In this document: positions 7,123-15,088 of the stretch, piece after piece
Layout of the letters: every line of letters starts with the position of its first letter
How positions within the stretch are numbered: position 1 is the first letter of the stretch
Source of the DNA: an uncultured Porphyromonas sp.
GTDB taxonomy: Bacteria > Bacteroidota > Bacteroidia > Bacteroidales > Porphyromonadaceae
Length of the DNA stretch: 19,016 nt
Direction: 5' to 3'
Assembly: GCA_900539765.1 (NCBI GenBank)
Contig: UQDF01000045.1
Span: 1 to 19,016, forward strand
Notes under the pieces: generated by a model
Seen by the model: the letters and a program-made list of their open reading frames with translations, nothing else
Told to the model about the DNA's origin: nothing
Database searches by the model: none
Translations under genes and position numbers: made by a program

Positions 7123-7608
7123 ATGGCAACTATATACGACTTCACGGCCCTGACCTCCGAGGGCAAGGAGCTAGACTTGGCTGACCTGCGCGGCAAGGTG
7201 ATCCTCATCGTCAATACCGCCAGCAAGTGTGGCTACACGCCTCAGCTGGCTGGGCTCGAGGAGCTACACAAGCAGTACCATGACAAGGGACTCGTCCTGC
7301 TCGGCTTCCCCTGCAATCAGTTTGGCGAGCAAGACCCCGGCTCCGATGAGGAGATACGCAACTTCTGTCAGGTCAACTATGGCGTTACCTTCCAAATAAT
7401 GCAGAAGGTCGAGGTCAACGGGGCAAACGCCCACCCGCTCTTCAAGTTCCTCAAGGAGGAGACGAGCCAAGACTCAGACCTGCCAGTCAAGCCGATACGG
7501 TGGAACTTCAACAAGTTCCTCATCTCCCGTGACGGCACTGACATAACCCGCTACGGATCGGCTAAGCTCCCGAAGAACTTAGCCAAGGACATCGAAGCTC
7601 TCCTCTAA
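7123..7608 (+). CDS. Glutathione peroxidase-family thiol peroxidase
   Basis: This 161-residue cytoplasmic peroxidase should reduce hydrogen peroxide or organic hydroperoxides. The catalytic residue is a cysteine, C36 in NTASKCGYTPQ, where animal enzymes have selenocysteine. The other family motifs are present: LGFPCNQFGEQDPGS (about 60-74) with a second cysteine C64, and WNFNKFLI near 126. Cysteine forms of this family usually draw electrons from thioredoxin rather than glutathione. Length is normal (about 160). It has its own promoter and is followed after 14 bases by the NfeD gene, so the three genes 7123-9118 may share one transcript for oxidative and membrane stress. Confidence 0.93.
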   Translation: MATIYDFTALTSEGKELDLADLRGKVILIVNTASKCGYTPQLAGLEELHKQYHDKGLVLLGFPCNQFGEQDPGSDEEIRNFCQVNYGVTFQIMQKVEVNGANAHPLFKFLKEETSQDSDLPVKPIRWNFNKFLISRDGTDITRYGSAKLPKNLAKDIEALL

Positions 7609-7622
7609 CCCCCGCTAAAGCT

Positions 7623-8078
7623 ATGTTTGCCTCTCCCATCTACTTCTGGCTCATCTCTGGGTTACTCCTCCTCTTCGTTGAGTTACTCACGCCAGGCTTC
7701 GTCGTAGCCTGCTTTGGCATAGGAGCTTTGCTGGCGATCCTGCCGGCAGCCCTCGGTGCCTCTGTCACTTGGCAGGTGATCACCTTTTGCATTGGATCGA
7801 TCCTCGCCCTTTTGCTCCTGCGCCCTATGGTTCGCCGCCTCAGTCGCAACAAGGAGACCGCCCGCACGGGTATAGAGGCACTATACGGACGCACGGCACG
7901 TGTCACTGAGTGCATCGATGCCAGTCGTGAGACGGGTCGCATCGCTGTGGACGGGGACAACTGGCGCGCCCGCTCGGTGGCTCCCGACATGGTCATCCCA
8001 CGTGGCGAGATGGTGCGCATCGTCAGCAATGACAGCATCGTTATGATCGTCGAGCCTATCACAGAAACAACTGAATAA
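7623..8078 (+). CDS. NfeD-like membrane protein (short form)
   Basis: This is a 151-residue protein of the short NfeD type. The N-terminal half has hydrophobic segments at about 5-27, 29-46 and 49-67 (YFWLISGLLLLFVELLTPGF is typical). The C-terminal part, about 85-145, has the beta-rich OB-fold pattern (GIEALYGRTARVTE, GRIAVDGDNWRARS, GEMVRIVSNDSIVMIVEP). Short NfeD proteins work with SPFH/stomatin partners in membrane quality control and microdomains, and the SPFH gene is next, 23 bases downstream. No ClpP-like protease domain is present, which separates it from the long NfeD form. Confidence 0.9.
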   Translation: MFASPIYFWLISGLLLLFVELLTPGFVVACFGIGALLAILPAALGASVTWQVITFCIGSILALLLLRPMVRRLSRNKETARTGIEALYGRTARVTECIDASRETGRIAVDGDNWRARSVAPDMVIPRGEMVRIVSNDSIVMIVEPITETTE

Positions 8079-8101
8079 CAACTAAAACACTACAAACATA
8101 T

Positions 8102-9118
8102 ATGGAAGCATCCCTCATCGTACTGGGCATACTCGTCCTCCTAGTCATCTACATCATCGCCAAGGGACTGGTCATCGTCCAGCAGTCCGAGACGATGGTC
8201 ATCGAGCGTCTCGGACGCTATCTCAAGACCCTCTCATCGGGTATCAACCTGATTATCCCTTTTATCGATAAACCACGCCCTATGACTTGGCGCATCACCG
8301 CACCAGCCAGCAAGGGGGGTACGCAAGTGCGCTTTATTAATACGGACCGCATCGACCTGAGAGAGAATGTCTACGACTTCGCTCGTCAGAGCGTCATCAC
8401 CCGTGACAACGTCGTCACGGAGATCAATGCGGTCCTTTACTTCCAAATCGTCGAGCCACTCAAAGCGGTCTATGAGATCTCCAACCTGCCCGTGGCTATC
8501 GAGATGCTCACGCAGACCTCGCTACGTAACGTGATTGGCGAGATGGATCTCGACGAGACGCTCACCAGCCGTGACACGATCAATAACAAACTGCGTGACA
8601 TCCTAGACGAGGCGACCAATAAGTGGGGTGTCAAGGTGAACCGCGTGGAGCTGCAAGACATCAATCCGCCTCGAGACATCCGTGACGCTATGGAAAAGCA
8701 GATGCGTGCCGAGCGTGACAAGCGTGCGCAGGTGCTCACCGCTGAGGGTCAGAAGGAAGCTATGATCCGTGAGTCTGAGGGTCGCATGACTGAGTCGGTC
8801 AACCATGCCGAGGGTGAGAAGAAAGCGCAGATCCTCGCTGCCGAGGCTGACGCTCGTGCTACCATCCTTCGTGCCGAGGCTGAGGCAGAGGCCATCGAGC
8901 GCATCACCACAGCTGTCGCCAGCACGGGCAGCAATCCTACGCAGTACCTCATAGCTATGCGCTATCTAGACACGCTCGAGAAGATCGGCCGCAACGGCTC
9001 CGACAAAACGCTCTTCCTCCCCTACGAGGCGACGGGCATCCTCTCGGCTCTCGGAGGTATCAAGGAGGTCTCTGCCAGCGAGGTAGGCAACCTCCTCACC
9101 AAGGTCGGCAAGCACTAG
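8102..9118 (+). CDS. SPFH/Band 7 domain protein (stomatin/QmcA-like)
   Basis: This is a 338-residue membrane scaffold protein. A transmembrane segment lies at residues 3-21 (ASLIVLGILVLLVIYIIAK). It leads into the SPFH/Band 7 domain (about 22-200) with typical stretches VIERLGRYLKTLSSGINLIIPF, here quoted in part as ERLGRYLKTL, and DNVVTEINAVLYFQIV. An alanine/glutamate-rich coiled coil follows at about 213-265 (AEGQKEAMIRESEG and EADARATILRAEAEAEA), used for oligomerisation. The end (LPYEATGILSALGGIKEV) is the usual stomatin-like tail. With NfeD it likely forms large ring or cage assemblies in the inner membrane. The gene is followed by a structured 146-base gap that separates it from the CRISPR locus. 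Confidence 0.92.
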   Translation: MEASLIVLGILVLLVIYIIAKGLVIVQQSETMVIERLGRYLKTLSSGINLIIPFIDKPRPMTWRITAPASKGGTQVRFINTDRIDLRENVYDFARQSVITRDNVVTEINAVLYFQIVEPLKAVYEISNLPVAIEMLTQTSLRNVIGEMDLDETLTSRDTINNKLRDILDEATNKWGVKVNRVELQDINPPRDIRDAMEKQMRAERDKRAQVLTAEGQKEAMIRESEGRMTESVNHAEGEKKAQILAAEADARATILRAEAEAEAIERITTAVASTGSNPTQYLIAMRYLDTLEKIGRNGSDKTLFLPYEATGILSALGGIKEVSASEVGNLLTKVGKH

Positions 9119-9146
9119 CCCTGCCCCTAGGTACTCAAACCTCTCT

Positions 9147-9194
9147 GACGCACAGACGTGTAGCCCTTTGTAGGGACGCACGATCTGTGCGTCC
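9147..9194 (+). repeat. Nested inverted repeats, possible terminator of the SPFH transcript
   Basis: GGACGCAC (9174-9181) pairs with GTGCGTCC (9187-9194) around GATCT. In addition GACGCACAGA (9147-9156) can pair with TCTGTGCGTC (9184-9193), enclosing a small hairpin CCCT-TTGT-AGGG. The two foldings exclude each other. No T-run follows, so an intrinsic terminator is doubtful. The unit resembles the hairpin at 26-45. Confidence 0.55.
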
Positions 9195-9217
9195 GTTGTA
9201 TCAAAGCAATACGAGTA

Positions 9218-9244
9218 GAGACTGTTGTAAAAGTCAACAGTCTC
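9218..9244. repeat. GAGACTGTTG inverted repeat just upstream of cas3
   Basis: GAGACTGTTG (9218-9227) and CAACAGTCTC (9235-9244) are perfect 10-base arms around TAAAAGT. The repeat ends 20 bases before the cas3 start. It is the complete form of the family also found at 6598-6620 and 7015-7036. I see no clear TAnnTTTG promoter for cas3 in 9119-9264, so its position may matter for cas expression. Confidence 0.75.
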
Positions 9245-9264
9245 AAGTAAAGAATACCCACACT

Positions 9265-11571
9265 ATGAACGACACAGAGCAGATAGCCCACGTAAGGGTT
9301 CTAGAGGATGACTCCTACGAGACGCAGCCTCTACTAGATCATCTACACGGCGTGGCGGAGCTGGCGCAGAGCTACGCTGAGCGCATCACCGATGACCCAG
9401 AGCTTGGCGAGATCGGTTACCTGCTGGGGCTCCTGCACGACTTGGGCAAGTATCAGGAGGACTTCCAGCGCTACATACGTCAGCAGTCAGGTTTAGATCC
9501 TACGCTCAACGGGTGGCGCACCCCGCACAGCCCCGCAGGAGCACGCTACGCCTACGACTTAAAGCAAGTGGGCGGTAATCAGCAGCTTATCAAGATCCTC
9601 TCGCTCTGCATCGGGGCTCACCACCGAGGGCTCTACGATGACTCCGAGTGGCGAGGACAAGTTGTTCGTTCTAGTGACACCGAGCGAGCAGTGGCAAACC
9701 TAGTCAAGGGACTCAAACCTGAGGCGAGCCAGCTTGAAGAGCTTCTCCACAAAGCCTCTCTGGACAAGGCTACTAAGGCATGGAACAAGATCGATGAGGA
9801 TGACTACCAGCTACTGATCCGTATGCTTTTCTCCTGCTTGGTAGACGCTGACTTCCTCGACACGGAGCGGTTTATGTCTCCCGACAAAAGCCTTGCTCGT
9901 CAGAGTGCCAAAGCTTCGCTAAAAGAGATGCGAAAAAAGCTAGAGGAGTATGTGTCACACTTCAACCGTGAGGGACGGATCAATGAGGCGCGAGCAGCTT
10001 TCCTCGACCAGTGTCGCAACCATGGGCGCACGGCTCAGCGAAAGATCTACTCGCTCACGCTCCCCACAGGTGCCGGCAAGACGGTCTCCTCGATGATGTG
10101 GGCTCTAGAGCATGCCATAGCGCAGGGGTGTGAGCGCATCATCTACGTCATCCCCTATACCTCGATCATCACCCAGACGGCGCAAACCTTTAGGGACATC
10201 TTTGGGGCGGACCAGGTGCTGGAGCATCACTCAGATGTAGATGCCAAGGAGCGACCTGACGAAGCTATGGAGTACACCAAGCTCATGACGGAAAACTGGG
10301 ATGTGCCGCTCATCGTGACGACCAACGTACAGTTCTTCGAGTCGCTCTACGCTCACCGTGTGAGTCGCTGTCGCAAGCTACACAACATTTGCAACTCGGT
10401 CGTTGTCTTTGACGAGGTGCAGATGTTTCCCCCTCGGCTGCTCAACCCGATCTTGCGTGTGGTGGAGAGTCTTCACTACGCTTTTCGCATGGAGCCTCTC
10501 TTCTGTACCGCCACGCTACCAGTCTTTGACAAAGATATCCTGTCAGACAGCAAGCGGATCGGTCATGAGTTCTTCTTCCTCGAGGAGCCCGTTCAGGAGG
10601 TTGTTCCGTATGATGCCGAGCGCTTTGCACCCTTTGACAAGGTTCGCTACCATTGGGATCCACTCCGACTCTCTACGGAGGAGCTAGCGGAGCGGTTGAC
10701 CGAGTACGAAAGCTTCCTCTGTATCGTGAACAGTCGCAACGATGCGGCTCGTCTCTATACCGCTCTGCAAGCTCAAGACAAGTCGGGCGATGGGCTGATA
10801 CATCTCTCACGCAGGATGTGCTCGGCACACATTCAGGAGCGCATAGAGGAGATACGCCGTCGCCTGAAGGCTGGAGAGCCCGTGCGTGTCGTCAGCACGC
10901 AGCTGGTCGAGGCTGGTGTAGACCTAGACTTCCCCGTGGTCTACCGAGCGATGGCGGGGCTAGACTCGGTCATGCAGGCCGCTGGGCGGTGCAACCGTGA
11001 GGGACGTATGGCAGAGCCTGGCGAGGTCTACATTTTTAGTCTTACTGATGGGACAAATGCCCTTGGTGAGATGAGCTGGGCGCAAGGAGCTCTGGAGGAT
11101 CTGCTCGATCGGCTGGCTGAGCAGGGAGCTCCTCAGAGAGAGGAGATAGAGCGCTACTACAAGACGTTCTATAATGATGTCGATTGCTTCGACAATAAGA
11201 GAGATAAGGAAGTTTCCAAACAGCTTTGGGATGTGGATGACGATCGATGTGAAGAGTTACGCTTCGACTACGAGACAGCGAGCGAATACTTTAAGTATAT
11301 AGAGGATCAGAGTACCTCTATCGTTGTCCCCTACGACAAAGCGGGGAAAGCGATCATCAAGAAGCTCCAAAGCAACATCCCGCTGACACGACAAGAGTAC
11401 CGACAAATGAATCGGCTTACCATTAGTCTTTATGAAAACGATTGTTTAACTTTGGGGAGTAGTATCTCCGTTAGCGAGAGTGGCATCGCTTATCTAACCG
11501 ATGACAAGCTCTACAGCACGAAGACTGGGATACAGATAATCGATCAGACATCAACATTCATGACAGCATAA
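9265..11571 (+). CDS. cas3: CRISPR-associated helicase/nuclease Cas3 (type I-C)
   Basis: This 768-residue effector is recruited by Cascade to an R-loop, where it nicks and degrades the target DNA. The N-terminal HD nuclease domain (about 1-230) shows H26/H28 in LLDHLHGVAEL, H58-D59 in LLHDLGKYQEDF, and the downstream histidines in TPHSPAGARYAY and IGAHHRGL. The superfamily 2 helicase follows: Walker A LPTGAGKTVSS (K272), VIPYTSIITQT, the DExH-type box D383-EVQ in VVVFDEVQMFPP, FCTATLP, VVSTQLVEAGVDLDFP, and QAAGRCNREG (from Q571). The C-terminal domain fills about 620-768. ATG 9265 is used since earlier in-frame codons run through the 9218-9244 repeat. cas5c starts 4 bases after its stop. All motifs look intact. 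Confidence 0.95.
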   Translation: MNDTEQIAHVRVLEDDSYETQPLLDHLHGVAELAQSYAERITDDPELGEIGYLLGLLHDLGKYQEDFQRYIRQQSGLDPTLNGWRTPHSPAGARYAYDLKQVGGNQQLIKILSLCIGAHHRGLYDDSEWRGQVVRSSDTERAVANLVKGLKPEASQLEELLHKASLDKATKAWNKIDEDDYQLLIRMLFSCLVDADFLDTERFMSPDKSLARQSAKASLKEMRKKLEEYVSHFNREGRINEARAAFLDQCRNHGRTAQRKIYSLTLPTGAGKTVSSMMWALEHAIAQGCERIIYVIPYTSIITQTAQTFRDIFGADQVLEHHSDVDAKERPDEAMEYTKLMTENWDVPLIVTTNVQFFESLYAHRVSRCRKLHNICNSVVVFDEVQMFPPRLLNPILRVVESLHYAFRMEPLFCTATLPVFDKDILSDSKRIGHEFFFLEEPVQEVVPYDAERFAPFDKVRYHWDPLRLSTEELAERLTEYESFLCIVNSRNDAARLYTALQAQDKSGDGLIHLSRRMCSAHIQERIEEIRRRLKAGEPVRVVSTQLVEAGVDLDFPVVYRAMAGLDSVMQAAGRCNREGRMAEPGEVYIFSLTDGTNALGEMSWAQGALEDLLDRLAEQGAPQREEIERYYKTFYNDVDCFDNKRDKEVSKQLWDVDDDRCEELRFDYETASEYFKYIEDQSTSIVVPYDKAGKAIIKKLQSNIPLTRQEYRQMNRLTISLYENDCLTLGSSISVSESGIAYLTDDKLYSTKTGIQIIDQTSTFMTA

Positions 11572-11575
11572 ACAT

Positions 11576-12292
11576 ATGGAAGAGTATATAGATAAGGAGT
11601 ACTGCCTGCGTGTGCGTGGTCCCTTCGCCTGCTTCACACGCCCCGAGATGAAGGTGGAGCGTGTCAGCTATGACGTGATCACGCCCAGTGCAGCGCGAGC
11701 CATCTTTTAGGCGATCTACTGGAAGCCCGCCATACGCTGGGAGATCACGAAGATAGAGGTGCTAGCTCCAATCAAGCGGTTTACCATCAAGCGAAATGAG
11801 GTGGCCTCTATTATGAGCAAAGGAAGTACCGGCATAAACATCTCAGAGGATCGTAGACAGCGTGCCTCCTACATCTTACGTGACGTGGACTATCGAATCT
11901 ATGCTAAGATGGTCTACATACCCGTTAGAGACCGCTCAGCTAGCTGTCAGAAGCACTACAAAGAGGAGTACAGCGAAGCCGAGCGCAAGGCGGAGAACCC
12001 AAGGAAGTACCAAGAAATCTTCGAGCGCAGAGCCAAAGCTGGGCAGTGCTTCACAATGCCTTACCTAGGGTGTCGTGAGTTCACCTGCGCCTTTGAGTAT
12101 GTAGACCTAGAGCATGGTGATACACCCTTAGAACCCAAGCCTATCCCTGCGAATCGCGACCTGAGCATCATGCTCTACGATATGGACTTCGAGCGGGATA
12201 GGAGGAATCCTCCCGCTATGTTTTATCATGCGCAGATGACCGAGGGCGTCATCCTCGTCCCCCCAATGGATAGTAATGAGATACTGAGATGA
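11576..12292 (+). pseudogene. cas5c: cas5c interrupted by an in-frame amber codon
   Basis: Read through, this is a 238-residue Cas5c/Cas5d, the type I-C RAMP protein that cuts pre-crRNA and caps the crRNA 5' handle in Cascade. Codons 1-44 give a normal start, including RGPFACFTRPEMKVERVSYD and TPSAARAIF. Codon 45 is TAG (11708-11710), and the same frame then continues with AIYWKPAIRWEITKIEVL to a stop at 12290-12292. Homologues usually have Glu there, so one G-to-T change (GAG to TAG) explains it. The stop falls about three residues before Y48, which aligns with catalytic Tyr46 of B. halodurans Cas5d as I recall it. Later motifs (FERRAKAGQCF, PYLGCREF) are intact. Restart at GTG 11759 or ATG 11814 would lose that tyrosine. 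The 3' end overlaps cas8c (ATGA). A sequencing error is possible. Confidence 0.88.
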
Positions 12293-14136
12293 TCCTACAA
12301 GCACTATACAACTACTATGAGGCGATGCGCAAGGCACATCGTATAGCGACCCCTGGACTAGAGGTCAAGCCCATTCGCTGGGTCATCGTCATTCGTGAAG
12401 ATGGCACCTTCGTCCGACTAAAAGACCTCAAAGATCCAAGTGACAAGAAGAGCAAGGGGCAGGACTATCTAGTTTCAGCTGGACTAAAGCGTAGCGGTAA
12501 GTGTCCACCTGCACAACCCTTTTGGGACAATCGCAAGTATATCCTAGGGTATGAAGAGAGTGCCGAAGGGGTGTCACCCTGCACGGACCGACTAGAGGAC
12601 TTCAAGCGACTCATGGCTGAGATCGCTGAGTTGTACCCAGATAACGCTAGCTTTCAGGCGGTCTGTCGCTTCTACGACCATTATTGTGGAGCTGAGACGC
12701 CCCTGCCCGAAGAGGCGCACACTGAGCGCGTTTTAGCATCAGACTGGATGACCTTTCAGCTGCAAGGTGACACAGAGCTCTTAGCTACACAAGATGAAGC
12801 ACATGACTATGCCGCTCAAGCCTACAGTACGGAGGAAAACCTTGGGCGATGCCTTATCACCGGAGAGGAGAAGCCCCTAGCAGCTTTTCACGCTCGAATT
12901 GTAGCTCCAGGCTCTCAGGCGGGTGCGACGATAGCTAGCTTCAACGACCCAGCCTACCTCTCCTATGGTAAGAAGCAGGGCGAGAATGCGCCAATCTCTA
13001 AGTACGCGTCTTTTGCCCACACCACAGCTCTCAACGACTTACTAAGCAACCAACAGACACGCTATTCTCTTGGAGATATAAGCTACGTCTTTTGGAATTC
13101 GAATCTTGACGATCCTAGTATCAATGAGACCTTTCGTACCGTAATCTTCGAAGGCGTAAAGGATGACGATGCCCAGGAGCCGTCCGACACAGATGATGAG
13201 CAACCTAAGCGAAAAGGGAAGAGTAAAAAGAAAGCTCCGAACCCGACGCAGGGTACCTACAAAGTACTTGAGCAGTTCAAAGCTATCCGTGGTAACCGTG
13301 GCTCAGGACAGCATTGGGAGGATGAGCGACTGTTTTACGTACTCGGACTCACAGCAGGCGGACGCATCACCATCAAGTATTGGCAGCAGGGAACTGTGTC
13401 GGAGATCTTCGACACAGTCTACCAGCACCTCGTCGATATGAACATCGTCAGTTGGGACGGCTTCGTGGACGAGGAGAACCCACCCTTACGCTCCCTCTAT
13501 GGTATCGTGAAGAGTGTCTCCTCGCCCTCCAAGTCTAGCACCTTCGCCATGAACCTTGTGCAAAGCATCGTCGAGAGCATTCTCAATGGTACCCCTTATC
13601 CTATGACCCTCCAGCAGGCCTGCATCAACCGTATCACGCAGGAGCGTACAGTCACCGAGCTACGAGCAGCCATCCTCAAGGGCTGCATCAACCGCAAAGC
13701 AAGAATATACAATAACATAACCACACTAGATATGGCTTTAGACAAGCAAAACGACAACATCGCTTACCTCGCCGGACGCCTCTTTGCCGTCCTTGAGCAG
13801 ATCCAGCAGGCTTCACTAGGCAAAGGCGTCAATGCGACCATCCGAGATCGCTTTTATGCCAGTGCCTCCACACGTCCCAACATGGTGATGGGAAGACTTA
13901 TCTCACTATCTAACCACCACCTGAGCAAACTACGTAAGGAGAAACCAGGACTAGCCATCAGCCTTGAGAAGCTCCTCGGGGAGATCTTCGCACTGATCCC
14001 TGCCGAGGTACCCACATTCCCCGCAACCTTCTCACTTGATGAGCAGAGCCTCTTCGCAGTAGGCTACTATCATCAGAAGGTTAACTCCTATAAGAAGAAA
14101 GACACAGACAATCCAACCGAAGAAACAGAACAATAA
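12289..14136 (+). CDS. cas8c: Type I-C Cascade large subunit Cas8c (Csd1)
   Basis: This is a 615-residue Csd1/Cas8c protein, the large subunit that recognises the PAM and anchors the crRNA 5' end in the type I-C Cascade. The N-terminus (MILQALYNYYEAM), the early AGLKRSGKCPPAQPFWDNRKYILGY region, LGRCLITGEEKPLA and YGKKQGENAPISKYASFAHTTALN are recognisable family text (only parts quoted). A charged Asp/Glu then Lys-rich stretch at about 291-319 (DDDAQEPSDTDDEQ, then KRKGKSKKK) looks like a flexible insertion. The last 134 residues form the helical region that is separately made as Cas11c in this subtype. The start overlaps the cas5c stop, so translation may depend on ribosomes finishing cas5c; the amber codon could therefore lower its expression (inference). 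Confidence 0.92.
   Translation: MILQALYNYYEAMRKAHRIATPGLEVKPIRWVIVIREDGTFVRLKDLKDPSDKKSKGQDYLVSAGLKRSGKCPPAQPFWDNRKYILGYEESAEGVSPCTDRLEDFKRLMAEIAELYPDNASFQAVCRFYDHYCGAETPLPEEAHTERVLASDWMTFQLQGDTELLATQDEAHDYAAQAYSTEENLGRCLITGEEKPLAAFHARIVAPGSQAGATIASFNDPAYLSYGKKQGENAPISKYASFAHTTALNDLLSNQQTRYSLGDISYVFWNSNLDDPSINETFRTVIFEGVKDDDAQEPSDTDDEQPKRKGKSKKKAPNPTQGTYKVLEQFKAIRGNRGSGQHWEDERLFYVLGLTAGGRITIKYWQQGTVSEIFDTVYQHLVDMNIVSWDGFVDEENPPLRSLYGIVKSVSSPSKSSTFAMNLVQSIVESILNGTPYPMTLQQACINRITQERTVTELRAAILKGCINRKARIYNNITTLDMALDKQNDNIAYLAGRLFAVLEQIQQASLGKGVNATIRDRFYASASTRPNMVMGRLISLSNHHLSKLRKEKPGLAISLEKLLGEIFALIPAEVPTFPATFSLDEQSLFAVGYYHQKVNSYKKKDTDNPTEETEQ
13732..14136 (+). CDS. cas11c: Probable internal gene for the small subunit Cas11c, within cas8c
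   Basis: Type I-C systems are known to make the Cascade small subunit Cas11c from an internal start in the 3' part of cas8c. Here ATG 13732 (Cas8c residue M482) begins MALDKQNDNIAYLAGRLFAV and would give 134 residues in the cas8c frame, a fitting size for a helical small subunit. The bases just before it (13698-13731) are strikingly A+T-rich, including AGAATATACAATAACATAAC, while the flanking coding sequence is richer in G+C. Weakly structured A/T-rich leaders are typical of translation starts in Bacteroidota. The start is inferred, not shown. Confidence 0.6.
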   Translation: MALDKQNDNIAYLAGRLFAVLEQIQQASLGKGVNATIRDRFYASASTRPNMVMGRLISLSNHHLSKLRKEKPGLAISLEKLLGEIFALIPAEVPTFPATFSLDEQSLFAVGYYHQKVNSYKKKDTDNPTEETEQ

Positions 14137-14147
14137 CCCATATAATC

Positions 14148-15011
14148 ATGCTACAGAATAGATATGACTTCATCCTGCTCTTTGACGTCAAGGATGGAAA
14201 CCCCAATGGTGATCCCGATGGTGGCAACCTGCCCCGCGTAGACCCTGAGACTGGCGAGGGTCTTGTCACCGATGTATGTATCAAGCGCAAGGTACGCAAC
14301 TACATACAGATGGCGACTGACCAAGGTATCTTCGTCAGAGAGAACTCCGTCCTCAATGATTCCATCAATGCGGCTGTAGAAGAGGCTACAGGCAAGGATG
14401 CTAAGACGAAAAACGCTGCAGACCGAGACAAGGCTCGTGCCCTCATGTGTCAGAAGTACTACGACATACGCGCCTTCGGAGCTGTCCTCTCCACGGGCAA
14501 CAATGCTGGTCAGGTGCGTGGTCCCATCCAGCTAACCTTCGCACGCTCCATTGATCCGATCTTCCCACACGAGCATACCATCACACGTATGGCTGCCACA
14601 GACGCTAAGGAGCAAAAGGCTAACGAAGAGGCTGACGATAAGGGAGGCAACCGCACCATGGGGCGCAAAGCCACCGTGCCTTACGGACTATATAAGATGT
14701 ATGGCTTCGTGACGCCACACTTTGCCGAGGACACAGGCTTCACGGAGGATGACTTGCAGCTCTTCTGGGAGGCACTCCAGAATATGTTTGACCTAGATCA
14801 CTCAGCAGCCCGTGGACTCATGAGCCTGCAGAAGTTGATCGTCTTCAAGCACGACTCGCCTCTGGGCAATGCGTCTGCGCACAAGCTCTTCGAGCGTGTC
14901 TCCATAGCACGGCGTGAGGGGTTCGCAGGTCCCGCACGCGACTTCTCCGACTACACCGTCCAGATCGATCGCAACGGTCTCCAGGGTGTCGAGGTCCTCG
15001 AACTGGTCTAG
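14148..15011 (+). CDS. cas7: Type I-C Cascade backbone subunit Cas7 (Csd2)
   Basis: This 287-residue RAMP protein forms the helical backbone that coats the crRNA spacer. The N-terminus is the classic Csd2 signature: FILLFDVKDGNPNGDPDGGN, then LPRVDPETGEGLVTDVCIKR and KVRNYIQ. Further family features are IRAFGAVLS, the VRGPIQLTFARSIDPIFP region, and the glycine-rich GNRTMGRKATVPYGLYKMYG. It starts 11 bases after cas8c. A strong intrinsic terminator follows at 15025-15066, so it is probably the last gene of the effector transcript. Length and motifs are normal with no sign of damage. Confidence 0.95.
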   Translation: MLQNRYDFILLFDVKDGNPNGDPDGGNLPRVDPETGEGLVTDVCIKRKVRNYIQMATDQGIFVRENSVLNDSINAAVEEATGKDAKTKNAADRDKARALMCQKYYDIRAFGAVLSTGNNAGQVRGPIQLTFARSIDPIFPHEHTITRMAATDAKEQKANEEADDKGGNRTMGRKATVPYGLYKMYGFVTPHFAEDTGFTEDDLQLFWEALQNMFDLDHSAARGLMSLQKLIVFKHDSPLGNASAHKLFERVSIARREGFAGPARDFSDYTVQIDRNGLQGVEVLELV

Positions 15012-15024
15012 CCCCCTTTCACAC

Positions 15025-15066
15025 AAAAGCCCCTCTCGTAGCGCATGCCACTACGGAGGGGCTTTT
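15025..15066 (+). terminator. Intrinsic terminator between cas7 and cas4
   Basis: AAAAGCCCCT then TCGTAG pairs with CTACG then AGGGGCTTTT around a short loop (CGCATGCCA), giving about 15 pairs with one unpaired base and ending in TTTT. It begins 13 bases after the cas7 stop and is nearly symmetrical (A-run on the 5' side), so it could act in both directions. Confidence 0.85.
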
Positions 15067-15088
15067 CTCTAAAACGCCCTTCTTCCCT

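Noticed and set aside
7990..8010. CACGTGG within the nfeD gene as another dyad box
   Set aside because: A single box in coding sequence without partners at 22 bases; expected by chance.
11701..11712. Programmed frameshift at the TTTT run before the cas5c amber codon
   Set aside because: The downstream family sequence is in the same frame as the upstream part, so only a substitution or read-through restores the protein; shifting the frame would not.
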